DNA of 64,000 nucleotides from Hyphomonadaceae bacterium UBA7672. GTDB taxonomy: Bacteria; Pseudomonadota; Alphaproteobacteria; Caulobacterales; Hyphomonadaceae. Below are positions 41,368 through 50,388 of the stretch, one piece after another. The translations under genes and the position numbers were made by a program. The notes beneath the pieces are model-generated. The model was not told the DNA's origin. It saw only the letters and a program-made list of their open reading frames with translations, and searched no databases. The stretch is taken from NCBI GenBank assembly GCA_002483135.1, contig DLHI01000018.1, positions 1 through 64,000 of the forward strand. Reading direction: 5' to 3'. Numbering within the stretch: the stretch's first letter is position 1; every line of letters begins with the position of its first letter.

Positions 41368-42051
41368 TTGTCGCAATCCAACGGTAACGGCGCCCACGAG
41401 AAGATAGTCATCAAGAAGTATGCGAACCGACGCCTCTACGACACGTCGACGTCCGCTTACGTCACCCTGGAACATCTCTCGGAACTGACCCGCCAAGGGA
41501 AGGACTTCATCGTGCAGGACGCCAAGAGCGGCGAAGACCTGACCCGCGCCGTCCTCGCCCAGATCATCTTCGAGCAGGAGAACAAGAAGGAGGGCGTGCT
41601 GCCCGTCTCATTCCTGCGCCAGCTGATCCAGTTCTACGGCGACAATTTTCAGACCATGCTCCCCGCCTATCTCGAACTGTCGATGAAGACGTTCAACCAG
41701 CAGCAGGACAAGTGGCGCGACTACATGAACACCGCCGTCGGCGAGGACAAGGCGAAGGCCTTCGAAGAGCAGATCCGCAAGAACATGGCGATGTTCGAGG
41801 ACACGATGAAGTTCTTCACGCCCTTTGTTCCGGGCGCCCCCGGCGTTCCGGGCATGCCCGGGATGCCGGGCGTAGCAGGGGGAGCCACTGCGCCGCGTGC
41901 TGACGAGGCGAAGCCGTCGGCCAGCGCGCCGCCGAGTGGACTCGACGCCATCCGCGCGATGCAACAGCAGATGCTGGAAATGCAGAAGCAGCTGGCGCAG
42001 ATCGCCACCGGCGCCTACACGCCGCCCGCCGACAAGGACAAGGCGCAGTAG
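41368..42051 (+). CDS. phaR: polyhydroxyalkanoate synthesis repressor PhaR
   Basis: 227 residues. KIVIKKYANRRLYDTSTSAYVTLEHL is the PhaR N-terminal DNA-binding block, followed by the PHB-accumulation domain (QLIQFYGDNFQTMLPAYLE) and a Met/Pro/Gln-rich tail. It represses PHB and phasin genes until polymer appears. Start is TTG at 41368, preceded by CGGGAGACG. Divergent from phbB. Confidence 0.95.
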   Translation: MSQSNGNGAHEKIVIKKYANRRLYDTSTSAYVTLEHLSELTRQGKDFIVQDAKSGEDLTRAVLAQIIFEQENKKEGVLPVSFLRQLIQFYGDNFQTMLPAYLELSMKTFNQQQDKWRDYMNTAVGEDKAKAFEEQIRKNMAMFEDTMKFFTPFVPGAPGVPGMPGMPGVAGGATAPRADEAKPSASAPPSGLDAIRAMQQQMLEMQKQLAQIATGAYTPPADKDKAQ

Positions 42052-42065
42052 GAAACACGACACCG

Positions 42066-42383
42066 ATGGACATCCGCGACACCATCTTTGCTGATGCTGT
42101 CGCGGCCATCGACGCAGGCGATGTCACCCGCCTCGACTCACTGATCACGCAGCACTCGCACCTCGTCGGAGATCGTCTCCAGACGGATGAACCGGGCCAT
42201 TTCGCCGACCCCTATCTCCTGTGGCTCGTCGCGGAAAACCCGATCCGCAACGGGAGGCTGCCGGCTAATATCGCCGAGGTGGCGATGGCGATCATCGACC
42301 ATATCGACCAGCAGCGCCTCAGTTCGCGGCCGGCCCAGATCGACTACGCCGATCTGGAAGCAAGACCGCGCCCCCGCGGTTAA
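42066..42383 (+). CDS. ankyrin-repeat-like protein, possibly truncated
   Basis: 105 residues. AVAAIDAGDVTRLDSLI is a typical ankyrin-like start and PYLLWLVAENPIRNGRLP resembles the opening of longer ankyrin-repeat proteins known to me. The last 20 residues (ending RPRPRG) do not, so the gene may be a truncated remnant. Whether it still works is unknown. It lies 14 bases after phaR and may be co-transcribed. Confidence 0.5.
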   Translation: MDIRDTIFADAVAAIDAGDVTRLDSLITQHSHLVGDRLQTDEPGHFADPYLLWLVAENPIRNGRLPANIAEVAMAIIDHIDQQRLSSRPAQIDYADLEARPRPRG

Positions 42384-42447
42384 CCATTCGTCTGCCGATT
42401 TAATGTGCGCGCATGCAACGCGGTGCGCCGCTTGCAGTTTACTCTGC

Positions 42448-42723
42448 ATGCGTATCGAACCCGCTCCTTACGTGTTCCGGAATGAGGACCGCCGCCAGCG
42501 GTTCGATGACCGGCGCGCGAGCGAAACCGAGCGCAGCACCGAAGAAGCCACCCGCCAGACCCGCGCCGTTCACGCTGCCCCAAAATGGTTCGCACCGACA
42601 TTCGGCGCCCATATCCTCGGCCAGGCCACGCCCGTGCGTGTGCCTGCCGCCCAGGTTCGCCGCGCCTACGCGCAGCCTGAAGAGCGCATGCCCCTGCGTC
42701 CGGGCACGATCACCAGCGCCTGA
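42448..42723 (+). CDS. small basic protein of unknown function
   Basis: 91 residues, rich in Arg and Ala, with no signal or membrane segment. It starts MRIEPAPYVF and ends PLRPGTITSA. No family recognised; the call is based on a good open frame in a gap between genes. It lies 64 bases past the ankyrin-like gene and is convergent with the DUF2332 gene. Confidence 0.4.
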   Translation: MRIEPAPYVFRNEDRRQRFDDRRASETERSTEEATRQTRAVHAAPKWFAPTFGAHILGQATPVRVPAAQVRRAYAQPEERMPLRPGTITSA

Positions 42724-42728
42724 ATTCG

Positions 42729-43790
42729 TTAAACCAGCCAGGTCAAATGCCGGCCGTGGGGATCGACTTCGGCCAGCGTGACATCACTGCGTCTGCCCTC
42801 GTCCCACGCCGCCACGTGAAGCACATAACGTGTTGATCCCGGCTGCCCCGTGATCACGCTTTCTGGCTCGAAGCTCAGCCACGCCAGCCGCCTGCCCGGC
42901 GATGTCCTTGCGCCGGCTGCAGCGATGGCCTCCAGGATGGAGTCACGCACATCGCGCGGAGGGTACTGCAGGAAAACTGAGTGGTAGATCACGCTCGTGC
43001 CCTGCGGCAGTTCGCCGGCGAGCGCGCGACGCGTCCACACCGCGGCATCCGCCTTTTCGACTTTCACCCCGGTCGCCTGCGCCAGATCGAGCGCGGCGAG
43101 AAGGCGTTCAAGCCGCGCCGTCTGGTCGGCCCATACATAGGCGCGCAGGCGAAGGCGATCATCCGGATTCGCGGCGTCGAGCGGGTTCTGGTCACAAGCC
43201 GCGCGTGAGGCGATGGCGATGTCGCGCCATGGTGGCAGCGGCGCGCCCCTGACTTCTGTCGGCATAAACGGCCCGGCGACGCCCGCCCGTCGCCATGCCG
43301 GATACGCATAGGCGAAGCGGTCCCAGTTGAGATTGAGCCCCGCGCTCGCGCCCAGTTCGAACAGATGGAAGGGCTCAGGGCTATGCTGCGCCAGCCACAT
43401 GAAGCCGGCTGCCAGGCCAGTTGACCGCGCGGTCTCGTTGGTCTGCGGCGGCGAGCGCATGAAATCGCGCACCCACGCATCGTCATGTTGCAGGAAGGCG
43501 ATCACCGCAGGCCAGATGCGATCCATCGACCAGTCGCCGCGCGCGTCAGGATACTCCGCCGCGAGCGCGGTATCTCGCCCCGTCAGCGCCGCCGCATGCA
43601 GCGCGCCAGCCCATCGCAGCGAAACGGCATCGGCGCGCGGATTACCCTGCCAGCCGTCGATCAGCTGCGCCACCGGTCCACCGGCTTCGATGTCATCTGC
43701 CCCACGCGCCAGAAGCTCTGACGTGAACCGCGACCCGAACTCGGCGCAGAAGCGCGACTGAAGACGAAACTCTTCCAGCACCAAGACCAT
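42729..43790 (-). CDS. DUF2332 family protein
   Basis: 353 residues. FHLFELGASAGLNLNWDRFAY is the DUF2332 landmark (SAM-like loop), with early GWQGNPRADAVSLRWAG and VIYHSVFLQYPP later. Predicted methyltransferase-like fold, unknown reaction. It follows the alcohol dehydrogenase gene by nine bases with GAGGTGAG before the ATG, so it is the last gene of the thiolase operon. Confidence 0.88.
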   Translation of the reverse strand: MVLVLEEFRLQSRFCAEFGSRFTSELLARGADDIEAGGPVAQLIDGWQGNPRADAVSLRWAGALHAAALTGRDTALAAEYPDARGDWSMDRIWPAVIAFLQHDDAWVRDFMRSPPQTNETARSTGLAAGFMWLAQHSPEPFHLFELGASAGLNLNWDRFAYAYPAWRRAGVAGPFMPTEVRGAPLPPWRDIAIASRAACDQNPLDAANPDDRLRLRAYVWADQTARLERLLAALDLAQATGVKVEKADAAVWTRRALAGELPQGTSVIYHSVFLQYPPRDVRDSILEAIAAAGARTSPGRRLAWLSFEPESVITGQPGSTRYVLHVAAWDEGRRSDVTLAEVDPHGRHLTWLV

Positions 43791-43799
43791 CAGCTCACC

Positions 43800-44852
43800 T
43801 CACGGCGTCATCACCACGCGCCCGATGACCTTGCCATCGCGCAGATCATTCAGCGCGGCGTTCACCTGATCGAGCGGCCGCGTCGCCACGGGTACATCCG
43901 GCGCGCCCTTGCGGTTCACCAGCTCCAGCAGCTCCGCGATCTCCGGCAGGCTGCCGACATAGCTGCCTTGCACGGTCAGGGCCTTCATCGGGAAGAAGGG
44001 CGTCGAGATCGTTACGTCGCCGCCGAACAGGCCGACGACGACAACCTTGCCGCCCTTGATCGTCGCATCGACGCCAAGCTTCACGGTTGCGCCCGCGCCA
44101 ACGAAATCGATCACCGACCACGCCCCGCCGCCCGTTGCCGCGCGGATCTGGTCGAGCGCATCCTTCGCCGATCCATCGATCACCACGCCCGCGCCCGCCG
44201 CCTTCGCCGCTGCGCGCTTGGCCGGATCGATATCGACGACGATGGTGGACTTGCCGCCCATCTTGCCATGCAGCGCCAGCGCCATCAGACCAACGCCACC
44301 CGCGCCGATCATCACCACCGGCTCGTCGCGCAGCGTGTCGCTCACCTTCTTCAGCGCGCCATAGGCCGTGACGCCCGAGCATGCCAGCGGCGCCGCGCGT
44401 TCCGGCGCCAGCGATCCAATGTCGAACAGATAGCGCGAATGAGGAACCAGCACGTGCGTGGCAAACCCGCCGCCGCGGTGAATGCCAACGCTGCACGGCT
44501 TCACGCAGAGATTCTCTTCGCCGCGCCGGCACACCACGCACTCTCCGCATCCCATCCACGGATGGATCAGCCGCACATCACCAACCGAAACGCCCTTTGC
44601 ATCCGGTCCCTTGGCGATCACCTCGCCGACATTCTCGTGACCCATGGTCAGCGGCAGTTTCACGCCGCGATCCTGCAGGCGCAGCTTCTGCCCGCCTCCG
44701 ATGTCGTAATAGCCGTCCCAGATATGCAGGTCCGAATGGCACACCCCCGCCGCGATCACGCGCAGCACAACCTCGGCGCCTTTGGGCTGCGGCGTCTCGC
44801 GCTCGATCCGCTGCAGCGGCGCACCGCACTCGCAAACGTCATAGCTGAGCAT
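43800..44852 (-). CDS. zinc-dependent alcohol dehydrogenase
   Basis: 350 residues of the medium-chain family. Catalytic zinc ligands in AAGVCHSDLH and GHENVGEV; structural zinc cysteines in GCGECVVCRRGEENLC (four Cys); NAD motif IGAGGVGLMAL. Substrate unknown. It sits in a minus-strand run with an endonuclease V-like gene, RidA and an acetyl-CoA acetyltransferase. The ATG at 44852 starts MLSYDV; the longer frame to 45056 overlaps the next gene and is rejected. Confidence 0.93.
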   Translation of the reverse strand: MLSYDVCECGAPLQRIERETPQPKGAEVVLRVIAAGVCHSDLHIWDGYYDIGGGQKLRLQDRGVKLPLTMGHENVGEVIAKGPDAKGVSVGDVRLIHPWMGCGECVVCRRGEENLCVKPCSVGIHRGGGFATHVLVPHSRYLFDIGSLAPERAAPLACSGVTAYGALKKVSDTLRDEPVVMIGAGGVGLMALALHGKMGGKSTIVVDIDPAKRAAAKAAGAGVVIDGSAKDALDQIRAATGGGAWSVIDFVGAGATVKLGVDATIKGGKVVVVGLFGGDVTISTPFFPMKALTVQGSYVGSLPEIAELLELVNRKGAPDVPVATRPLDQVNAALNDLRDGKVIGRVVMTP

Positions 44853-44884
44853 GAATATCTCCGGCCGAATTTGTCTTCGATAGC

Positions 44885-45394
44885 CTAGGCCTTCAACGCA
44901 TTCCGCGCCAGACGGTCTGCGCGACCGGCCAGTGCGGGAATGCGGTTCGCGCCGTGCATCAGCTTCACCGCCGCTACCGCGACGTCCAGCTCCATTCCGG
45001 CCGCCGTGACATAAAGCGGGCTGTCGCTCGACCCGCGCCGCACTTCGGCGGCCCAATAGCTTGCGCCATGAAACTGCGTCTTAGCGATGCCCACCACGGC
45101 GCTCGTCCCGCCGAGAGCGGTGTGAAGATGCGCGCCGAGGCCCTTGCGATCCTCGACGCCGAGCCAGACATAGCCGTCGATGACGATGACATCCGGCTTG
45201 CGCGGCAGCATCGCGAGAACAGAGAGCAACAGCGGCAGTTCGCGCTTGTAGAATTCGCCGGGCTGATACGACTCAGCTACCCCTGCACGGTGGCTAAACT
45301 CGCTCAGCGGTTCGGCCGAATCCCAGCTCGCCGCCATAACGCATGCTGCCGCCGATGCGTCGTTGCCGTAAGCCGCATCCAGAACGGCAATCAC
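44885..45394 (-). CDS. endonuclease V-like protein
   Basis: 169 residues. IAVLDAAYG gives the first catalytic Asp, EFYKRELPLLL the Glu, and VIVIDGYVWL the Asp of the endonuclease V fold (DNA inosine repair family), and GLGAHLHTALGGTSAVVGIAKT follows. It is shorter than the Escherichia coli enzyme and belongs to a compact subfamily. Start is GTG at 45394, one base past the ridA stop (TGA 45398-45396); a TTG at 45424 would overlap ridA. Confidence 0.75.
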   Translation of the reverse strand: MIAVLDAAYGNDASAAACVMAASWDSAEPLSEFSHRAGVAESYQPGEFYKRELPLLLSVLAMLPRKPDVIVIDGYVWLGVEDRKGLGAHLHTALGGTSAVVGIAKTQFHGASYWAAEVRRGSSDSPLYVTAAGMELDVAVAAVKLMHGANRIPALAGRADRLARNALKA

Positions 45395-45395
45395 C

Positions 45396-45788
45396 TCAGC
45401 GCGATATGACGGCGTCGGCTTCAACCTCGACCAGCCAGCCCGGGTTGATCAGCGCGTGCGTGCCGAGGAAGGAGGTCGCAGGTTCGATATCCTTGAATAT
45501 CTCGCCGTGCACCTCGCCCGCCTCGCGCCAGCGCGTCATGTCAGTGAGGAAGACGCGGGTGCGCACGATATGCTTGAGGTCCGCCCCGGCCTCGACCAGC
45601 GCCGCCTCGATGATTTCGAAACAACGCTTCGTCTGGCCCTTCACGTCGCCTGGCGCCGCCACCGAGCCATCCGGCGCGATGGGCGCACAGCCCGATACGA
45701 ACACCAGATCGCCCACGCGCACAGCGCGCGAGAAACCCAGTCCCAGCTTCGATCCGCTAGGAACCTTGGTTACGTTTCCACCAGACAT
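45396..45788 (-). CDS. RidA-family enamine/imine deaminase
   Basis: 130 residues of the RidA/YjgF fold. AVRVGDLVFVSGCAP, the conserved Arg in HIVRTRVFLTDM and FLGTHALINPGWLVEVEADAV match the family, which removes reactive 2-aminoacrylate. It lies between the acetyl-CoA acetyltransferase (5 bases upstream) and the endonuclease V-like gene. Confidence 0.9.
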   Translation of the reverse strand: MSGGNVTKVPSGSKLGLGFSRAVRVGDLVFVSGCAPIAPDGSVAAPGDVKGQTKRCFEIIEAALVEAGADLKHIVRTRVFLTDMTRWREAGEVHGEIFKDIEPATSFLGTHALINPGWLVEVEADAVISR

Positions 45789-45792
45789 GGGA

Positions 45793-46974
45793 TCAAGCCC
45801 GCTCGATCGCCATGGCGATGCCTTCGCCGCCGCCGATGCAGAGCGCAGCCATGCCCTTCTTGGCGCCCTTCTGCTCCATGGCGTTGATCAGCGTGACCAC
45901 GACGCGCGCGCCCGAGGCGCCGATCGGGTGACCCAGCGCGCAGGCGCCGCCATTCACGTTGACCTTGTCATGGCCGATGCCGAGTTCCTTCATCGCGATC
46001 ATGGGGACGACGGCGAACGCCTCATTGATTTCCCACAGGTCCACGTCGGAGGCTTTCCAGCCGGCCTTGTCCAGCGCCTTCTTCATCGCGGGAACGGGGG
46101 CCGTCGTGAAGTAGGCCGGCTCGTGACTATGAGCGGCGGCGGCGACGATCCGCGCCAGCGGCTTGAGGCCACGCTTCTTGGCTTCGGATTCCTTCATCAG
46201 CACGAGCGCAGCAGCGCCATCTGAAATGCCCGACGCGTTGGCGGCCGTCACCGTGCCGTCCTTCGAGAAGGCGGGGCGCAGGGTCGGGATTTTTTCCGGC
46301 ATAGCCTGACGCGGCAGTTCGTCGGTGTCGATCGTCACATCGCCCTTCTTGCCCTTGACCGTCACAGGAGCGATTTCGCGCTTGAAACGACCTTCCTTCG
46401 TGGCGGATTGCGCCCGGCTCAATGTCTCCAGCGCGTAGGCGTCCTGCTGTTCGCGCGTGAACTGGTATTCCTTCGCAATCATGTCGGCGAAATTGCCCAT
46501 CGCGCCGCCGCCATAGGCGTCTTCGAGACCATCCGTCGCCATGTGGTCACGCAGTGCGGCCGCGCCATATTTGTGGCCCTTGCGCAGGTCCACGAGGTGC
46601 GGAGCGTTGGTCATGCTCTCCATGCCGCCCGCGACAACCACGGTGGCGTCGCCCGCGAGAATGGCCGCGCGGCCCATCACGGCAGCCTGCATGCCCGAGC
46701 CGCACATCTTGTTGACGGTAGTGGCTTCCGAGCTTTTCGGCAGGCCCGACTTCAGCGTCGCCTGGCGCGCAGGCGCCTGGCCCTGTCCCGCCGGCAGGCA
46801 GTTTCCCATGTAGACGAGTTCAACGTCCTCGCCCTTCACGCCCGCTTCGGCCATCGCGGCCTTGATCGCGTGGGCGCCCAGTTCGTTGGCCGAGAAGCCG
46901 GCCAGTTCGCCCAGCATCGCACCCATCGGCGTGCGCGCCATGCCTACGATGACTACCGGATCGGATGCGCTCAT
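45793..46974 (-). CDS. acetyl-CoA acetyltransferase (thiolase)
   Basis: 393 residues. Nucleophile Cys in NKMCGSGMQ, then NEAFAVV, GGACALGHPIGASGAR (His) and the C-terminal CIGGGEG. This is the biosynthetic-type (PhaA/AtoB) signature, which could feed acetoacetyl-CoA to PhbB 5 kb away. The ATG at 46974 (MSASDP) was chosen; the 28-residue longer frame adds no family sequence. It is first in an operon with ridA. Confidence 0.93.
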   Translation of the reverse strand: MSASDPVVIVGMARTPMGAMLGELAGFSANELGAHAIKAAMAEAGVKGEDVELVYMGNCLPAGQGQAPARQATLKSGLPKSSEATTVNKMCGSGMQAAVMGRAAILAGDATVVVAGGMESMTNAPHLVDLRKGHKYGAAALRDHMATDGLEDAYGGGAMGNFADMIAKEYQFTREQQDAYALETLSRAQSATKEGRFKREIAPVTVKGKKGDVTIDTDELPRQAMPEKIPTLRPAFSKDGTVTAANASGISDGAAALVLMKESEAKKRGLKPLARIVAAAAHSHEPAYFTTAPVPAMKKALDKAGWKASDVDLWEINEAFAVVPMIAMKELGIGHDKVNVNGGACALGHPIGASGARVVVTLINAMEQKGAKKGMAALCIGGGEGIAMAIERA

Positions 46975-47095
46975 GGAGATAGCCTTCCTCTGAAATGTTG
47001 GCCGCACAATCAGCCCAACCTGTCCCAAGTCAAGCGTCCTGGAACGCCGCTGGGGCATGAGAGTTGATCTTCTACTCTAGTATGGAGGACGCGCG

Positions 47096-47554
47096 ATGTC
47101 AGGCCTGAGGATCGAACATGGCGCATGGGTGATGGTCGGAGACGGGGAAAAGGCGCTTTTCCTGCGCAATGAAGGCGATGCGGATTATCCCAACCTGCAG
47201 GTCCTTAATGCCTGGACGCAGGACAACCCGAAAACCGCCGATCAGGGCGTAGATCGCCCGGGGCGAACCCATGCCTCGACCGGCGAACACCGCAGCGCCG
47301 TGCAGCAGACCGACTGGCACCGCCTGGAGAAGCATCTCTTCGCCGGCCGGATCGCCGAGGCGCTGTATGAGGCCGCGGACAGGAAGGCGTTCAGCCAGCT
47401 GGTGATCGCCGCCCCACCCGTGATCCTGGGCGAGCTTCGCAAGGCGCTCCACAAGGAGGTGGCTGACAAGGTTGTCGCCGAGATCGCCAAGGACTTCACC
47501 CACATGCCCAGCCACGAGATCGAGAAGGCGCTGACGGGCCCAGCTGCGGCCTAG
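47096..47554 (+). CDS. host attachment family protein
   Basis: 152 residues. WVMVGDGEKALFLRNEGD at the start, RTHASTGEHRSAVQQTDWHRLEKHLFA centrally and LVIAAPPVILGELRKAL late are the hallmarks of the host-attachment protein family (baeRF-related fold, no proven role in free bacteria). The ATG at 47096 follows GGAGGACGCG. Monocistronic by position. Confidence 0.85.
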   Translation: MSGLRIEHGAWVMVGDGEKALFLRNEGDADYPNLQVLNAWTQDNPKTADQGVDRPGRTHASTGEHRSAVQQTDWHRLEKHLFAGRIAEALYEAADRKAFSQLVIAAPPVILGELRKALHKEVADKVVAEIAKDFTHMPSHEIEKALTGPAAA

Positions 47555-47775
47555 TCGCGGATCGCCAATGCGATCAGACGTCGTGCGCCGGATTGCCCAT
47601 TCCGGGCGCTCCGGGCGGCGCGGCGCCATCAACAGGCCGCTCGCCGAATGTCATCGGCTCGCGCAAGGCGGGCAATTCATCAAACAGGGTCGGTTCGGCA
47701 ACTGGCGCCGCGGGCACATCGGGCGCGCTGGCTTCCGCCTCCCCGCCCGATGCAGTCAGTTCAGGCCCGGGCGCC

Positions 47776-48018
47776 TTAGCGCTTCTTTTTCTTCTTCGCC
47801 TTGTCGCCTCCACCCACGTCCTCAACCTCGAACGTGATCTGGAGGTTGACCCGGTAGGACGTGATCTTCCCGTTCTCGATCACGGTCGACAGGTTATTGA
47901 CGTTTGCGGATCGCAAGCCGCGCACCGTCTTCGAGAAGCGCGCAACGGCAGTCTGGATTGCGTCCTCGAATGATTTCGGCGACTCGCTGAGAATCTGTTC
48001 GGACTTCATGATGGCCAT
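47776..48018 (-). CDS. dodecin
   Basis: 80 residues. A dodecin fold protein: SFEDAIQTAVARFSKTVRGLRSA and VIENGKITSYRVNLQITFEVE match the flavin-storage dodecin family. It ends in a lysine run (AKKKKKR) from an A-rich stretch. The ATG at 48018 follows GGGAG. After the stop, a different frame stays open for about 60 codons (47574-47775), discussed in findings. Confidence 0.92.
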   Translation of the reverse strand: MAIMKSEQILSESPKSFEDAIQTAVARFSKTVRGLRSANVNNLSTVIENGKITSYRVNLQITFEVEDVGGGDKAKKKKKR

Positions 48019-48284
48019 GGCTTGTCTCCCAACTGGCGAAGGAAGGGGACCCTACGCGCGAGGCGATGGCAATGCGTCTCGCGCAGCGCGCGAAGCATCA
48101 GCCACGCAGCCAGCCCCGCCGCGACCCACGCTCTCATGACCATGCCTTCCAGCAGTATCCGGTCATTGGACCCGCACACACGCGGAGAATCAAAACCGAA
48201 TGACGTCCACATGCCGCAAATTCGGGGCGCTTGTGGAGCCGATAGCCTGAGCGCAACATAGGCAGGCAACGGGGAGAAGACAGC

Positions 48285-49079
48285 GTGGCAGACAGCTTCA
48301 TCACCACCACGGTCGAGAACCGCATCGCCGTCGTCCGTTTCGATCGCGGCAACAAGGCCAATGCGCTGTCGGTGGAGGCGATGCGCCAGTTGACCGACGC
48401 GGCGCGCCAGTTCCACGCCCGTCCCGATGTGTCCGCCGTCATCCTGACCGGACGCGCCGACAACTTCACGCTTGGCGCAGATCTGAAGGATCCGGCTCGC
48501 GCCAGCCAAAAGGACGAGGGCCTCGCCCAGCGCCGCATCTCGCTGCGCGCGGGCCCCGAAATGTGTGAAGCGTGGGAGAAGGTGGACGCCATCACCATCA
48601 TGGCGATCGAGGGATGGTGTGTCGGCGGCGGCGCGGCCCTTGCTGTGTCGTGCGATCTGCGCGTGATGGCGACGTCGGCGCGGCTCTATGTGCCCGAGGT
48701 GGCGCGCGGCATGAATATGAGCTGGGGCTCGATCCCGCGCATGACGGCGCTTGTCGGACCGGCGCGGGCCAAGCGCCTCGCCGCGTTGTGCGAAAAGGTC
48801 GACGCCGAGACTGCTCATGCCTGGGGCCTTGCAGACGCCATGTCCGAAGATGGCGGCGCCGTCGCGCGCGCCATGGAGTTCGCGCAGACCGCAGCCGCGT
48901 TGCCGCCCACCGCGCTGAAAATGGTAAAGCACGACGTGAACGTGGCCGCACTTGCGTTGTCGCAGGCAACGGCACATCGCGATCTTGAAGCCTTTGCCCT
49001 GATGCAGCAGAGCGAGGATTACGGGGAAGGCATCGCTTCCTTCCTTGAAGGTCGCGACCCGGATTTCACCGGGAACTAG
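48285..49079 (+). CDS. enoyl-CoA hydratase/isomerase family protein
   Basis: 264 residues of the crotonase fold. GRADNFTLGADLKD and AIEGWCVGGGAALAVSCDLRV form the oxyanion hole and active-site region; WGSIPRMTALVGPARAKRLAALCE matches the later helix. A classical acidic catalytic residue pair is not obvious, so hydratase versus other crotonase chemistry is open. Start is GTG at 48285 with GGGGAGAA upstream. Confidence 0.88.
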   Translation: MADSFITTTVENRIAVVRFDRGNKANALSVEAMRQLTDAARQFHARPDVSAVILTGRADNFTLGADLKDPARASQKDEGLAQRRISLRAGPEMCEAWEKVDAITIMAIEGWCVGGGAALAVSCDLRVMATSARLYVPEVARGMNMSWGSIPRMTALVGPARAKRLAALCEKVDAETAHAWGLADAMSEDGGAVARAMEFAQTAAALPPTALKMVKHDVNVAALALSQATAHRDLEAFALMQQSEDYGEGIASFLEGRDPDFTGN

Positions 49080-49229
49080 CGCGCGGCAGGCAAGCGAAAC
49101 TGTGTCGTTTGAGTCACGCTCGCCAGACCGAGCGTCGCCAACGCTTGGTTCATCGCGAGTTCATACCACATCAGCGGAAGTGTCACATTACAGGCTGGCG
49201 ACAGACCGGCCGCTCCCAGAACGCCTCCC

Positions 49230-49959
49230 ATGCGCCAGCCGACGCAGCAGCGAAACCGCGTCTCCGATCTGCTTGTTATCTGGGCCGCGCCTCTTCTCGC
49301 GCCGGGACTGATCCTGCTCGCGTGGAGCGCCGGCCCCGAGGCCTTCAGCATCTGGGTTTCATCCGACACCAGCGTCTATGAACATGCCGTCGCCTTCGTG
49401 CTGTTGCTGTCGCTGCTGATGGGCATCTACATCCTGCTGACGCGCGACCTGAAGCCATACCCTGGTCTTCGTCCGTGGCTGATCGCGTGGTGTCTTGGCG
49501 TCGGATATTTCCTCGGCGAAGACATGAACTGGGGCCAGCACCTTTTCGGGTGGCAGGCCGAGGGCTTCTTCGCAAGCAACAAGGAAGCCGAGACCAACCT
49601 CCACAACATGAACCCCTGGTTCAATCAGAAGCCGCGAATGCTGGTTCAGGCATGGGTGCTCGTGGTCGGCTTCCTTGTGGCGCTGGCCACAACGCGCCAC
49701 CGCGAAGTTTGTGCCCGCGCAGCTCTGGCCCGGTCGTCGCACGATGTGGCTGGCGCTGGCCGCGTCGATCATCCCGCTAGTCGAGTGGGTCGTCCGCGCC
49801 GTGGCGGGCCCAGACCAGGGCGGCATCCCGATCCGCTTCAGCGAAGTGCAGGAGTTCTTCTTCGCGTGGTTCTTCCTGCTCTACGCCATCGACCTGTCCG
49901 GCCGACTTCTGCCGGCCAAACGCGAGCCTGCAACAGCTGTCCCCACGCACGCCGAGTAA
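49230..49959 (+). pseudogene. integral membrane protein, broken by a frameshift
   Basis: Two overlapping frames make one protein. The first (from 49230) carries helices WAAPLLAPGLILLAW, HAVAFVLLLSLLMGIYILL, IAWCLGVGYFLGEDMNWG and AWVLVVGFLVALATT. The coding then continues in the next frame from about 49690, with AKFVPAQLWPGRRTMW, LALAASIIPLVEWVV and a final EFFFAWFFLLYAI helix, ending at 49959. A one-base insertion (or two-base loss) near 49690-49710 joins them. It may be a real pseudogene or a sequence error. No family named; five or more helices in about 243 residues. Confidence 0.7.
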
Positions 49960-49962
49960 CAG

Positions 49963-50388
49963 CTAGTCGTGGCTGCCCAGCCCGGCGCTGATACGGAACA
50001 TGTGTCCGTCCGGATGGCGCAGGTGAAACTCGCGCACGCCCCACGGCTCGTCCGTCGGCGGATAGGTGACCGTCATGCCAAGCGCCATCGCGGTCGCATG
50101 CAGCGCATCCACCTCCGCCGGATTATCCAGCCACCAACTCATCCAGACGCCGTCGGTCTGATCATCGCCAGGAAATTTCGGCATCACGGTTCCACGCGCC
50201 CCCTGCGCGCCGACGCAGAGAAATATCTCCGCCTTGTCGCTGCAGACGCTGCCGAAACCTACGCCGTCGCCATTGTCCCACTGGAAGCCCGCACGCCAGC
50301 CCAGCTTCTCGAACCACGTCTGGCTCTCGATGACGCTGGAGACGTTGAGGATGGGCGTGACGTTCTGGATGGGCACCGGGCGGCACAC
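49963..50388 (-). CDS. VOC/glyoxalase-like protein
   Basis: 141 residues. VTPILNVSSVIESQTWFEKLGW is a typical vicinal-oxygen-chelate start and GVREFHLRHPDGHMFRI its end, with possible metal His and Glu. Substrate unknown. Start is GTG at 50388, directly after the stop of the DUF6491-like gene (TAG 50391-50389), so coupled; an inner GTG at 50376 is also possible. Confidence 0.85.
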   Translation of the reverse strand: MCRPVPIQNVTPILNVSSVIESQTWFEKLGWRAGFQWDNGDGVGFGSVCSDKAEIFLCVGAQGARGTVMPKFPGDDQTDGVWMSWWLDNPAEVDALHATAMALGMTVTYPPTDEPWGVREFHLRHPDGHMFRISAGLGSHD

